Source: Oscillospiraceae bacterium
Lineage (GTDB): Bacteria > Bacillota > Clostridia > Oscillospirales > QAMX01
NCBI GenBank assembly: GCA_015067715.1
Contig: SVLY01000009.1
Span: 1-64,000, forward strand
Reading direction: 5' to 3'
DNA length: 64,000 nucleotides
Positions within the stretch are counted from its first letter, which is position 1, and each line of letters opens with the position of its first letter. Positions 1 to 9,447 of this stretch are shown piece by piece. Under the pieces are notes generated by a model. The model made no database searches. It saw only the letters and a program-made list of their open reading frames with translations, and was not told where the DNA came from. The position numbers and the translations under genes are program-made.

Positions 1-790
1 GGTTTATATACGGGTCGATTCGTGAATCGACCCTACCGCAATTATTCATTATTCATCAGCGAAGCGGCTTCATTATTCAATATTCATTCGTCCCAACGCA
101 TCATCCCGGAGGCCTCCCGGCAATACTGTTTCACACATTCATCGCAGTAAAAAGCCCCCCTTGCCTAAAGGGGGGGTAGGGGGGATTCCGTAAGCCTTTC
201 CTGGCAATACCGTGCCAAAGGCGACGTTTGCGGACGCCCCGGAGGGGCGTCCCTACGTTTTATTTATTCATTCGTTCTCCGTGCCCCCTCCGCCCCTTCG
301 GGGCACCTCCCCCGAGAGGGGAAGGCTATGCTTGCCTCTCCCGGCAACACCGTGCCGATGGCAATGTTTGCGGGAGGCTGATAGCCTCCCCTACGGGTGC
401 AAAGGTAAACCGCGCGCCGTAGGGGCAGATATCATCTGCCCGCTGGGGGAACCAACGTATCAGCCCGTTTGCCTCCCGGCAATACCGTGCCAAAGGCAAC
501 GTTTGCGGGCGAACGCAGTTCGCCCCTACGAGCAGAAAGGTAAACCGCGAGCCGTAGGGGCGAACTGCGTTCGCCTATCTTGCCGTTTCATCCCGGTTGC
601 CTTTTCCGGCGACATTGTGCCAAAGGCGACCTTTTCCGGACGCCCCGGGAGGGGCGTCCCTACGATTTATTTATTCATTCGTCCTCCGTGCCTCCTCCGC
701 CCCTGCGGGGCACCTCCCCCGAGAGGGGGAGGTTTATATATGGGCGATTGTTAAATCGCCCATACCTCTTCTCTTCACTTTTCACTTTTC
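1..790. repeat. Composite intergenic repeat block: 'ccGGCAATACCGTGCCAAAGGC(A/G)ACGTTTGCGG'-type units recurring about every 130 bp, alternating with 'GTAGGGGCG...CGCCCCTAC' palindromes with variable cores, plus a GC-rich 'CTCCGCCCC..CGGGGCACCTCCCCCGAGAGGGG' module present twice
   Basis: Repeat units near 205-231, 340-371, 475-510 and 600-640; palindromes such as gggtcgattcgtgaatcgaccc, cggacgccccggaggggcgtcc, gggaggctgatagcctccc, gggcgaacgcagttcgccc, gggcagatatcatctgccc, gggcgattgttaaatcgccc; GC-rich module near 281-330 and 680-730. Confidence 0.8.
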
Positions 791-807
791 ACTCTTCACT
801 TAAAAAA

Positions 808-838
808 TTCTCCCCCACCTTTCCGGGTTGGGGGAGAA
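808..838 (-). terminator. Rho-independent terminator downstream of acyl-CoA synthetase
   Basis: TTCTCCCCCA / TGGGGGAGAA hairpin flanked by A/T runs. Confidence 0.7.
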
Positions 839-842
839 AAAA

Positions 843-2537
843 TTATTTTTCGTTTGCGGCGCGGACGGCGGGGTCTTCTTTGGCCATTTCGCGGAGCTTG
901 AATTTCTGGATCTTGCCGGAGGCGGTCATGGGGAAGGCGGGAAGGAAGCGGACGAAGGAGGGGATCTTGAACTTTGCCATTCTGGCGGCAACGTAATCCT
1001 GGATCTCCTTTTCGGTGGAGGTCTCACCCTCCTTGAGGATGATATAGGCCATTATCTCTTCGCCGAACTTCTTCGAGGGGGCGGCAACCACCTGAACGTC
1101 CTGGATCTGGGGGTGGTTGTAGAGAAGCTCTTCGATCTCCTTGGGGTAAACGTTTTCGCCGCCGCGGATGATCATGTCCTTGATGCGGCCGGTGATGCGG
1201 TAATAGCCGTTGGGATCGCGGATGGCAAGGTCGCCGGAGTGGAGCCAGCCTTCGCTGTCTATAACGGCGCGGGTGGCCTCTTCCATGTTGTAGTAGCCGC
1301 GCATTGTGTTGTAGCCGCGGCTGCAGAACTCGCCGGGGTTGCCGTCGGGGACTTCAAGGCCGGTCTCGGGGTCCACGATCTTGGTCTCAACGAAGGGCAT
1401 ATGGCGGCCGACGGTGGTAACGCGGAGCTCAAGGGGATCCTCCTGGCAGCTCATGGTGGTGGCGGGGGAGGCCTCGGTCTGGCCGTAGGTGGAGACGATG
1501 CCGGTCATGCCCATCTCCTCAACAACGCGGCGCATGAGGTTTTCGGGGCATACGGAGCCGGCCATGATACCCTTGTAAAGGCTGGAGATATCGTATTTTT
1601 TGAAGTCCGGGTGATCCATCATAAAGATGAACATGGTGGGCGCGGCGTGAACGGCGGTGCAGCGTTCTTTTTCGATGGAGTTCAAAACCTCGGTGGGGCG
1701 GAAATAGTCCACCGTGACAAGGGCGGTGGCGTGGGTCACGCTGGCCATGGTGGCTAGCACGAGGCCAAAGCAGTGGAACAGGGTGACACAGAGGCAAAGT
1801 CTGTCCTCCGGGCAGAAGCGCAGGTTCTCGCCGATGTAGTAGCCGTTGTTGATGATGTTGTAGTGGGTGAGCATGACGCCCTTGGGGAAGCCGGTGGTGC
1901 CGGAGGTGTACTGCATGTTGACGATGTCGTGGGGGGAGATGGTTCTGCCGATGTCAAAGACCTCCTGCTCGTCAACGCTCTCCCCTGCGGCCATCATGTC
2001 AGCCCAGGTGGAGAACCCGTCGGGGGAGGGGGAGTCGGCGTCGTATTGGATGTAGACGATGTTTTTGAGCCTGGGCAGGTTTTCGATGTTAAGGTCGGTG
2101 GTCTTGCCGTCGGAGCCGATGCCGGGGATGAGCTCCCGGAGGATGTTGACGTAGTCCAGGTTCTTTTTGCCGTTGACGAAGAAAAGACACTTTGAATCGC
2201 TCTGGCGGAGCAGGTATTCAAGCTCGTAGACCTTGTAGTCGGTGTTTACGGTGACCAGAACGGCGCCGATCTTGGCGCAGCCAAAAAGCAGGTAGAGCCA
2301 TTCGGGGTAGTTGGTTGCCCAGATGGCAACGTGGTCGCCCTTGCCCACACCCATGGACAAAAGACCCCGGGCGACCTTGACGGCGATCTTATCAAGCTGG
2401 GAATAGGTCACGCGGACGCCCCGGGGCACGTTTACGATGGCGTCGTTGTCGGGATAAAAACGGGCAACGCGGCTCATCCAGTCACCCAGAGTTACCTCAA
2501 AGAACCCGTCTTTCATTATAGAGTGAAGATTTTCCAT
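843..2537 (-). CDS. AMP-binding acyl-CoA synthetase (fatty acyl-CoA ligase-like)
   Basis: YTSGTTGFPKGVMLTH, YGQTEASP, GWLHSGDLAIRDPNGYYRITGRIKDMIIRGGENVYPKEIEE, SGKIQKFKLRE ANL-superfamily motifs; start trimmed to MENLHSIM (ATG at 2537). Confidence 0.9.
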   Translation of the reverse strand: MENLHSIMKDGFFEVTLGDWMSRVARFYPDNDAIVNVPRGVRVTYSQLDKIAVKVARGLLSMGVGKGDHVAIWATNYPEWLYLLFGCAKIGAVLVTVNTDYKVYELEYLLRQSDSKCLFFVNGKKNLDYVNILRELIPGIGSDGKTTDLNIENLPRLKNIVYIQYDADSPSPDGFSTWADMMAAGESVDEQEVFDIGRTISPHDIVNMQYTSGTTGFPKGVMLTHYNIINNGYYIGENLRFCPEDRLCLCVTLFHCFGLVLATMASVTHATALVTVDYFRPTEVLNSIEKERCTAVHAAPTMFIFMMDHPDFKKYDISSLYKGIMAGSVCPENLMRRVVEEMGMTGIVSTYGQTEASPATTMSCQEDPLELRVTTVGRHMPFVETKIVDPETGLEVPDGNPGEFCSRGYNTMRGYYNMEEATRAVIDSEGWLHSGDLAIRDPNGYYRITGRIKDMIIRGGENVYPKEIEELLYNHPQIQDVQVVAAPSKKFGEEIMAYIILKEGETSTEKEIQDYVAARMAKFKIPSFVRFLPAFPMTASGKIQKFKLREMAKEDPAVRAANEK

Positions 2538-2593
2538 TTTGGTTGTGTTCCCCTTTTCTTGGATTTGGTTGGGGTTGCCGGCGAAATTTAAAA

Positions 2594-2888
2594 AATCCCT
2601 TTTCCGGAATACTCCGGAAAAGGGACGTAAGCTCAAGACCACGCGGTACCACCCTAATTCTACGCGCAGAAAAGCTCCGGCGCGTACTCAAATCAGTATG
2701 AATGATAACGGTCATAAACCCGTTGCCAACTACTCGCCCGAAAGGGGCTTTCCCCGGCACCGCTCGGGAGTGAGCGTACTTTGGGGGCAAAATTCAACGC
2801 TTTCTCGCACCGGCCGAAAGCTCTCTGGTATCAGAACACTGCCCACCGTAACATCTCCGTCACAGCGTTTTTGCGTATAAAATTGATT
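2594..2888 (-). ncRNA. T-box riboswitch leader with terminator/antiterminator
   Basis: Reverse strand carries AGAATTAGGGTGGTACCGCG (T-box core, about 2642-2661), a Stem I-like region with AGAGAG and GGTGCGA motifs, and a terminator TCCCTTTTCCGGAGTATTCCGGAAAAGGGATTTTTT at 2625-2590. Confidence 0.9.
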
Positions 2889-2894
2889 TTAATT

Positions 2895-2924
2895 ATTATA
2901 CCACCGGCAGGCAGACTCTGTCAA
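2895..2924 (-). promoter_or_regulatory. SigA-type promoter for T-box leader
   Basis: Reverse strand TTGACA (2924-2919) - 18 nt - TATAAT (2900-2895). Confidence 0.75.
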
Positions 2925-2990
2925 GACGGAGAGTGGAAGCAATTTTGTTGTACAAAGACACCGTCAGACGGGCAGTTTCCGTCGTTTCGG

Positions 2991-3554
2991 CTAAATATTT
3001 TCCCCGTTCCGACCCAAAGTGGCCATTGAAACGGTAACGGCTCTCACAGTCCCCCGGGACAAAAGATCCTCTGCCATCTCCCGGGAGGAGATAAGCCCCC
3101 CTGCGATAAGGGGCACGCCGAATTTGCGGGAGAGCATGGGGAAAAGCTCCGGACAGGGGGCGGGGAGAAATTCGACGTAGTCCGGCGCCGTGCGCGCAAC
3201 GCTTGCCTCGCTCCGGGCAAGGGCGGCGGAGTCGATGAGAAACACACGCTGGACCGCCGTTACCCCCAGCTCCTTTGCGGCGGTGACAGCCGCAGACTTT
3301 GTGGAGATGATCCCCTCCGGGGAAAATTTGTGCACGAGGTATTCCGCCCCTGCGGCGTCGGCGGTGAGTCCGGCGGTGAGGTCGGCGTGGATCAGGGCGG
3401 TGCGGTTTTTCTCTTTAAGGGCGGGAAAGACCCTGTCAAGATCCCCAAGCTTCCAGTGCATGAGAACACAGCGGCCGTAATCGCTCTTCAGAAAGGCTCT
3501 CAGCTGGGCAAAATCGTTTACGGCGGGGATCACTCCGGAAATATTCTCTCTCAC
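2991..3554 (-). CDS. glpP: Glycerol-3-phosphate responsive antiterminator (GlpP family)
   Basis: 187 aa; LIHADLTAGLTADAAGAEYLVHKFSPEGIISTKS and IAGGLISSREMAEDLLSRGTVRAVTVS are typical of GlpP. Confidence 0.85.
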   Translation of the reverse strand: MRENISGVIPAVNDFAQLRAFLKSDYGRCVLMHWKLGDLDRVFPALKEKNRTALIHADLTAGLTADAAGAEYLVHKFSPEGIISTKSAAVTAAKELGVTAVQRVFLIDSAALARSEASVARTAPDYVEFLPAPCPELFPMLSRKFGVPLIAGGLISSREMAEDLLSRGTVRAVTVSMATLGRNGENI

Positions 3555-4318
3555 AGCCGTATACCAAAGACCTCGGATATGACCCTTTGGGCATCCTCGG
3601 TGGAGAGAAGGGTCTCGCTTACACCTTCAGGGGAGAAGATGCGGTAGAGCTCACCGTCCAGAGTGTGGCGGAGGTTGCCCTCTGCCCGGATGGAGAGCAT
3701 TGGCTTTTTGTTAAAGGGGCTGTCCGGGGCGTGCTGGCACCAGAAGGAGGGGTAGTCAAAGTCCGGGGCAAGCTGTTCGTCCAGAGTGAAGCCGTAAACG
3801 TCCCGGAAGGAGCCGTCCTCCATGCGCTCGGTGAGCACTCTGCCAAAAATCCCGTCCTCACGGATGGCGTAGACCCCGTTTTCCTGCTCTGAGAGGGTTC
3901 CGGGGGCAAAGGGCACGGGGAAAAGGGGTATCACCGCGCCGACGCCAACGTCGGCAAGAAATTCCTGTCCGTCGGCGCATTTCACCCCAAGCACCTGGTG
4001 GCGGCGGTGGGGAATTCCCGTCTCCCCCCGGAGATAGCGGGCAACGTAGTTGGTAACGGTGTAGCCAAGTGCGCCCAGCAGTAGTCCGAAGAGCTTGTTC
4101 AGCTCAAAGCAGTAGCCGCCCCGGCGGCGGGTGACGATCTTGTCAAAGAGGTCGCCCCCGTCAAGGGAGAGTTCGACCCCCCGGAGAATGTCCATGTTTT
4201 CGTAGGGCACGGAGGTGAGGTGGGCGTACTGAAGGTGGGCAAGGTATTCCGCCGTGGCGCCGGTGCGGTATTCCGCGCCGATGCGTTCAAGATATTTTTT
4301 TGCCTGTTCTGCTGTCAT
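3551..4318 (-). CDS. Arylamine N-acetyltransferase family protein
   Basis: SVPYENMDI and RRGGYCFELNKLFGLLL (catalytic Cys context) of the NAT family. Confidence 0.88.
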   Translation of the reverse strand: MTAEQAKKYLERIGAEYRTGATAEYLAHLQYAHLTSVPYENMDILRGVELSLDGGDLFDKIVTRRRGGYCFELNKLFGLLLGALGYTVTNYVARYLRGETGIPHRRHQVLGVKCADGQEFLADVGVGAVIPLFPVPFAPGTLSEQENGVYAIREDGIFGRVLTERMEDGSFRDVYGFTLDEQLAPDFDYPSFWCQHAPDSPFNKKPMLSIRAEGNLRHTLDGELYRIFSPEGVSETLLSTEDAQRVISEVFGIRL

Positions 4319-4968
4319 TTTTTTGTTTCATCTCCTTGCTGAGGTGTGTCGGGAGCGCCCCGCATGGTCTCGCCGGTGACTTCGAAGAGAACTCTTCCGG
4401 CGGTGAGGTCGGTAAGGGCGGTGCGGACGGTCTCCAGGTCGGCGGCCTTGAGCAAAAGCTTCACGGAAACGTCCATGCCGTATTCAACGCCCTCGTTTTC
4501 ACAGGGCAGATGCTTTATAAGGTCGCTTGCCGGGGCCCAGTCCGAATAGCTCATAAGGGCCTCGGCGGTGAGAAAGGGAACCATGGGGCATTTGCCCGCA
4601 ACGTCCAGGGTCTTTTTGGCGGATGCGGCGTAGGCGCGGACCAGTCCTCCCGCTCCCAGCTTTATGCCGCCGAAATATCTGGTTACAACAAGGGCAACGT
4701 CCCTCACGCCCTCACGGGTGAGCACCTCAAGGGCGGGCTTTCCCGCCGTTCCCGAGGGCTCGCCGTCGTCGGAAAAGCGGATGGCGTTCCCCTCCCGGAC
4801 GATGTAGCACCAGACGTTGTGGGTGGCGTCGGAAAATTCCTGTCTGACCCCGGCGATGAACTCTTTTGCCTCGGCCTCGGTGGTGACGCATTTCATGGTG
4901 CCTATAAAGACGGATTTTTTCTCCGTAAATTCGCTTCTTCCGCTTCCGCAGGTGATATATCCTTCCAT
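4315..4968 (-). CDS. YigZ/IMPACT family protein
   Basis: SEFTEKKSVFIGTMKCVTTEAEAKEFI, DDGEPSGTAGKPALEVL, VTRYFGGIKLGAGGLVRAY. Confidence 0.93.
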   Translation of the reverse strand: MEGYITCGSGRSEFTEKKSVFIGTMKCVTTEAEAKEFIAGVRQEFSDATHNVWCYIVREGNAIRFSDDGEPSGTAGKPALEVLTREGVRDVALVVTRYFGGIKLGAGGLVRAYAASAKKTLDVAGKCPMVPFLTAEALMSYSDWAPASDLIKHLPCENEGVEYGMDVSVKLLLKAADLETVRTALTDLTAGRVLFEVTGETMRGAPDTPQQGDETKK

Positions 4969-6269
4969 CAGCTCTTACCCAAAAGCTTTGCAAGCTGGCC
5001 GTAGGTCCTGGCGTCTGCCTTGCCGGAAACACGGATGCCCTCTTCGGTGTACTCCGTTTCGCTCACCACGGCGTTTTTGTAAAGCATATCCAGCGCGCCT
5101 GCGCGGTCGTAGGGGATGAGGGTCTCGAACTTTATTGCCCGGCAGTCAAGGCGGCTGTGGATCATCTCAACCAGCTCTTCAAGTCCCTCTCCGGTGACGG
5201 AGGAGATGCATATCCTGTTTTCGCCGGAGGGAATGCGGAAGGGGGCGCGGTCGCACTTTGTGAAAACGTAGACCGTGGGTGTGCCGGGCTCGCAGAGCTC
5301 CCGGGCAAGCTCGTCGGTAACGCGGAGCTGTTCCTGATATTCGGGGTTGGACATATCCGCAACGTGGAGCACCAGCGACGCGTATTTCAGCTCCTCGAGT
5401 GTGGCGGAAAATGCGGAAACCAGCTGGGTGGGGAGCTTTGAGATAAAGCCGACGGTGTCCGAAAGCAGAGCCTCGCTTCCGTCGGAAAAGCACAGACGCC
5501 GGGTGGTGGTGTCAAGGGTGTCGAAAAGGCGGTTTCCGGTGTGGATCCCGGCGTCGGTGAGGGCGTTGAGCAGGGTGGACTTTCCCGCATTTGTATAGCC
5601 CACCAGCGCCACCAGGGGGATCCCGCTTTTTTCTCTGCGTGAGCGCTGGACGCTTCTGTTGCGCTTTATCTCCGCCAGCTCGTGCTCAAGGCGGGTCATT
5701 TTTTCGCGGATGCGGCGTCGGTCGGTCTCCAGCTTGGTCTCGCCCGGGCCCCGTGTGCCGATGGGGCTTCGGCCGCCGGAGGCCGTCTGACGGGAGAGGT
5801 TTTTGCCCTGACCTGCGAGCCGGGGCAAAAGGTATTTGTACTGGGCAAGCTCAACCTGAAGCTTACCCTCGGCGCTCTGGGCGCGGGAGGAGAAAATGTC
5901 CAGAATAATGCCCGTGCGGTCCATAACGGCGCAGTTCAGCGCAGACTCCAGATTTTTCATCTGCACGGGGGAGAGCTCGTTGTCGAAGACCACAAGGTCG
6001 GCCTCGAGCCGGAGAACGTATTCTCTCAGCTCTTCGGCCTTGCCCTCGCCGATGAAAAAGGCGGGGTCGGGAGCCTCACGGCTTTGAATAAAGCGTGCCA
6101 GGGGCTCGCCTCCGGCGGTGCGCACAAGGTCTGCAAGCTCGTCCAGGCTGGCATCGTCTGCGGTTATGCCGAGATCCCGTCTTGTGGCGTTAAGGCCGGC
6201 AAGGAGGACTCTTTCTTTTTTCTCTTCTTCCGGTGTGCGGAATTCAAGGATATACAAAATGCTTTTCAC
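4968..6269 (-). CDS. hflX: GTPase HflX
   Basis: GEGKAEEL, RGPGETKLETDRRRIREK, VGYTNAGKSTLLNALT, LFDTLDTTTR, DTVGFISKLP motifs. Confidence 0.95.
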   Translation of the reverse strand: MKSILYILEFRTPEEEKKERVLLAGLNATRRDLGITADDASLDELADLVRTAGGEPLARFIQSREAPDPAFFIGEGKAEELREYVLRLEADLVVFDNELSPVQMKNLESALNCAVMDRTGIILDIFSSRAQSAEGKLQVELAQYKYLLPRLAGQGKNLSRQTASGGRSPIGTRGPGETKLETDRRRIREKMTRLEHELAEIKRNRSVQRSRREKSGIPLVALVGYTNAGKSTLLNALTDAGIHTGNRLFDTLDTTTRRLCFSDGSEALLSDTVGFISKLPTQLVSAFSATLEELKYASLVLHVADMSNPEYQEQLRVTDELARELCEPGTPTVYVFTKCDRAPFRIPSGENRICISSVTGEGLEELVEMIHSRLDCRAIKFETLIPYDRAGALDMLYKNAVVSETEYTEEGIRVSGKADARTYGQLAKLLGKS

Positions 6270-6384
6270 CTCCGGGGCGGTACGGTCATAGAATGGGGGG
6301 AAGAGGATAGCGGCGGCCGCCTCTTCCGTTTATATACGGGGCTGTCGGGAAGGCCTTTTCCCGGCGGCCCCGGGGCGTGGGGGC

Positions 6385-7143
6385 TCAGATATCCCCGAGA
6401 GCCCGGCGCAGATCGTCCAGAGGACCGAAGGTGTCCAATCCGTCAAGGGTATGGGCGTCCGTGCCGATGGTAAAGGTCACGCCGACCTCTTTGCCGATGG
6501 GCCACCACCTGCGGGCGAACTCCGGAAAGCGAAAAACGGCGCTGTAGTTTATTTCGTAGGCCACGTCGCAGTTGCGCATATGGGTGAGAATGTCGCCCAG
6601 CTCGTTGTCCGTGATGGCGGCAGAAACCTCCGACCGGTCTGCGACGGCGTGGACGTATCTTCCCACGAGGGGGTGGGCAATGCAGTCCGCCATGCCGGAA
6701 AGAGCCAGATCTCGGACTATGTCCAGCATGAATTCCGCATAGCCCCGGGCGGTCTTTTCTTCGGGCTGGTGCCAGTAGTGGCAGTGGAAATGGTTTGTGG
6801 AATACAGCCGGTAATCCATTGCGGCGCTTGTCTCGGGGGCTTCAAGGCGGCAGCCGACGCCAATGGCAGAGAGCTCCGCTCCGAAGAGAAGCTCGGGTGC
6901 GTCGGGAATAAGTGCGGCCTGTTCTTTTATTTTTGCGACGTAGGCAAGATAGTTTTCGTCGCCGGTGTCGTCGTGGAAGTGGTCTGTGAAGGCCAGCCGG
7001 GAAAGACCAAGGCTTTTGGCCCGCTCTATCATTGCCGGAACTGTCATTTCGGGCTTTGCGCAGCCGGAAAAGTTCGTGTGGGTGTGAAGGTTTGCGCGGG
7101 CGAGCTCGGCAAGGTCATAGGTCTTGGGAAGGTACAGCTTCAT
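6385..7143 (-). CDS. PHP-domain (histidinol-phosphatase-like) phosphoesterase
   Basis: NLHTHTNFS, FTDHFHDDT, SNHFHCHYW-like, IGTDAHTLDGL PHP metal-binding motifs. Confidence 0.85.
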   Translation of the reverse strand: MKLYLPKTYDLAELARANLHTHTNFSGCAKPEMTVPAMIERAKSLGLSRLAFTDHFHDDTGDENYLAYVAKIKEQAALIPDAPELLFGAELSAIGVGCRLEAPETSAAMDYRLYSTNHFHCHYWHQPEEKTARGYAEFMLDIVRDLALSGMADCIAHPLVGRYVHAVADRSEVSAAITDNELGDILTHMRNCDVAYEINYSAVFRFPEFARRWWPIGKEVGVTFTIGTDAHTLDGLDTFGPLDDLRRALGDI

Positions 7144-7326
7144 GTCGGATAGCGCCTGCCTTTTGTAATAGGAATAGTCTTTTAAGGATTATACCACAAA
7201 AACTGCTCCGTGTGAACCTTAGCCGGGGAATTATTTTGTTTCTGTTTACAAATGCTCGTTGCCACGGGAGCATAAATATAGTATAATAAATAATGTACAG
7301 GTGTCTGCAAAGGAGGTAAGAGGGTC

Positions 7327-8715
7327 TTGAAGGTAAAAAAGCTTATTCTCGGGCTGGCGCTGGCCGGGGCGGTATTGCTTTCGGGCTGTTCCGTTCTGGA
7401 CAGCGGAAGCCTTTTGTCCCTTCCCGAGCTCAGCCCCGAGCAGGCCGGGCTTTTGCAGATGGTGAACTCCGTCACCTCCAACTCCGACTGGACGGTTACC
7501 GCCCCATTTAACGGAACGGATTTTTCCGCCATGCAGTTTGTGGACTTCTTCGGGGACGGTGTGGAGGAGGCCGTGTGCTTTTTCCGTAACCCCGCCGAAA
7601 TGCGGCTGAGGGTGTCGGTCTATTCCGACACGGGTCCCTCGGGCTACAGCGAGTTTTGCACCATCGAGACCGAGGGCTCCGGAGTGGATTTTGCGGACTA
7701 CGCCGACCTTGACGGGGACGGGGCTCTTGAGCTCATCCTCATGGTCAGCTACGAGCACGGCACCATCTACGGCGCAGAGGTCTACAGAATAAGCAACCGT
7801 TCCGTTGGAAAGGTGGTTCTGGGCTCCTGCGCGGCCTATTCGGTGAGCGACGTCACCGGGGACGGCAGAGAGGACATAATCCTTGCCCGCAGGGGCGAGG
7901 GAAACGAGGTCGTTGCCCCTGCCGCAGAAAAGCAGGATACCGCCGAGCTTTTCTCCTGGGTGGACGGGGTCGCCACAAAGCTCGGGCGCGTTCCCATACT
8001 TTCCGGTGTGCCCGGAAGCGCCGTTGTGAAAAGCGGAATGCTGGCCCAGGATATGCCCGCCTGCATTATGGACGTGTGCGTTCCCGTGGGCGACAGAGAG
8101 GCCTGGGTGAGCAACGTTCTGATATGGAACGGGGAGTTTGTAAACCTTTCCACCCTGGCGCTGGACTCTGCCATGAGCACGGCGAGGTATTCAAAGCTTT
8201 TATGCCGGGATGCGGACTTCGACGGGTATATCGAAATACCAATGACCGCCGCAATGCCGTCTCCCAGCGTCCCTGTGGAAAAATACACCGTGTGGTACGG
8301 GTTCTCCCCGGAATACGCCCTTGTTCAGAAGAGCATAACCTATTGCTTCCCGGGAGGCAACTGGTATTACATAATGCCCGAGAGCTGGCACGGACAGGTC
8401 TACGTCAAGACCGGAAGCATGGAGGGGCTTTCCACCGTGGCCTTCACGGCGGATCGCAACGGCAGACCCAACACCCTTCTCACGGTCTACCGGGTTGAAA
8501 AGTCCGCCTCGCAGACTCTTCCGGAGGAGTGCTTTTACCTGACCGGAGCGGGAGGCTATATCTACTACGCTCTGATAGGCACTCCGGACGAGCTCAGCCC
8601 CCTTGAGGATGAGATGTACGTCAGAAGCGAGCTTGAGGTTTTTGAACGTTTTGTCACGGTGGACTCTCTGGGTGAAGCCATCAGAGCCTCGGAGACCATG
8701 GTCATTTACGAGTGA
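7327..8715 (+). CDS. Lipoprotein with VCBS/FG-GAP-like Asp-rich repeats
   Basis: TTG start after aaggaggtaag; lipobox LAGAVLLSGCS; ADLDGDGALELILM and SDVTGDGREDIILA repeats. Confidence 0.8.
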   Translation: MKVKKLILGLALAGAVLLSGCSVLDSGSLLSLPELSPEQAGLLQMVNSVTSNSDWTVTAPFNGTDFSAMQFVDFFGDGVEEAVCFFRNPAEMRLRVSVYSDTGPSGYSEFCTIETEGSGVDFADYADLDGDGALELILMVSYEHGTIYGAEVYRISNRSVGKVVLGSCAAYSVSDVTGDGREDIILARRGEGNEVVAPAAEKQDTAELFSWVDGVATKLGRVPILSGVPGSAVVKSGMLAQDMPACIMDVCVPVGDREAWVSNVLIWNGEFVNLSTLALDSAMSTARYSKLLCRDADFDGYIEIPMTAAMPSPSVPVEKYTVWYGFSPEYALVQKSITYCFPGGNWYYIMPESWHGQVYVKTGSMEGLSTVAFTADRNGRPNTLLTVYRVEKSASQTLPEECFYLTGAGGYIYYALIGTPDELSPLEDEMYVRSELEVFERFVTVDSLGEAIRASETMVIYE

Positions 8716-8724
8716 GGAGCAAAA

Positions 8725-9414
8725 ATGAAGATACTCATACTTGACGACGAGACCGCCATCAGCGGTTTCGTTGAGATAAATCTTAAAAGAGCCGGTTGGG
8801 AGACCCTCACGGCAAAAAGCGGCGAGGAGGCCATGGAGCTTTTCGAAAAAGATCCCGGGGTGGACATTGCCCTTCTGGACGTTATGCTCCCCGGCATCGA
8901 CGGATTCGAGGTCTGCCGCCGCATGAGAGCCAGCGAGCGGAACGTGGGCATAATCATGCTCTCTGCCAAGTCCCAGGAGATGGACAAGGTCACGGGGCTT
9001 ATGATCGGCGCGGACGACTACGTGCCAAAGCCCTTTTCCATAACCGAGCTCATTGCCCGGATCGAGTCCCTCTCCCGCCGTCTGGGGCACAAGCCCAGAC
9101 CCGTTAAAAAAGAGAGCCGCCTTTCCTCGGGCAGATTCACCCTGGACACCGAGACACGCCAGCTCTTCTCCGGGGACAGGGAGATCCCCCTTACCCAGAT
9201 GGAGTTTCAGGTTCTGAAATATTTCTTTGCCAACCGTGGCAAGGCCGTCAGCCGGGAGGATATTCTCGAAGGCGTGTGGGGAAGCGACTATTTCGGGGAC
9301 GACAAGATAGTTGACGTTAACGTCCGGCGGCTGAGGATAAAGGTGGAAGAAGACCCCGCCGACCCGGAGCACCTTGTTGCGGTTCGGGGATACGGCTATA
9401 AATGGGTGGATTAG
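8725..9414 (+). CDS. OmpR-family response regulator
   Basis: LILDDE, LLDVMLPGIDGFEVC receiver; C-terminal winged helix VNVRRLRIKVEEDPADPEHLVAVRGYGYKW. Confidence 0.95.
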   Translation: MKILILDDETAISGFVEINLKRAGWETLTAKSGEEAMELFEKDPGVDIALLDVMLPGIDGFEVCRRMRASERNVGIIMLSAKSQEMDKVTGLMIGADDYVPKPFSITELIARIESLSRRLGHKPRPVKKESRLSSGRFTLDTETRQLFSGDREIPLTQMEFQVLKYFFANRGKAVSREDILEGVWGSDYFGDDKIVDVNVRRLRIKVEEDPADPEHLVAVRGYGYKWVD

Positions 9415-9447
9415 TCTGCCGGGAGTAAAAACGAAAGGGGAGGTGAA

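Noticed and set aside
200-640. Possible CRISPR array in the repeat block (four spaced repeats)
   Set aside because: Units are diverged, spacing is about 130 bp, and the intervals are themselves palindromic repeats; no cas genes in the window
212-996. Several ORFs (180, 138, 68, 64 aa) in the first kilobase
   Set aside because: They overlap in different frames within palindromic repeats, have no ribosome-binding sites or recognisable domains, and read as translated repeat DNA
828-1757. 309-aa plus-strand ORF opposite the acyl-CoA synthetase
   Set aside because: Antisense shadow of a well-supported ANL-family gene; low-complexity Gly/Val/His composition
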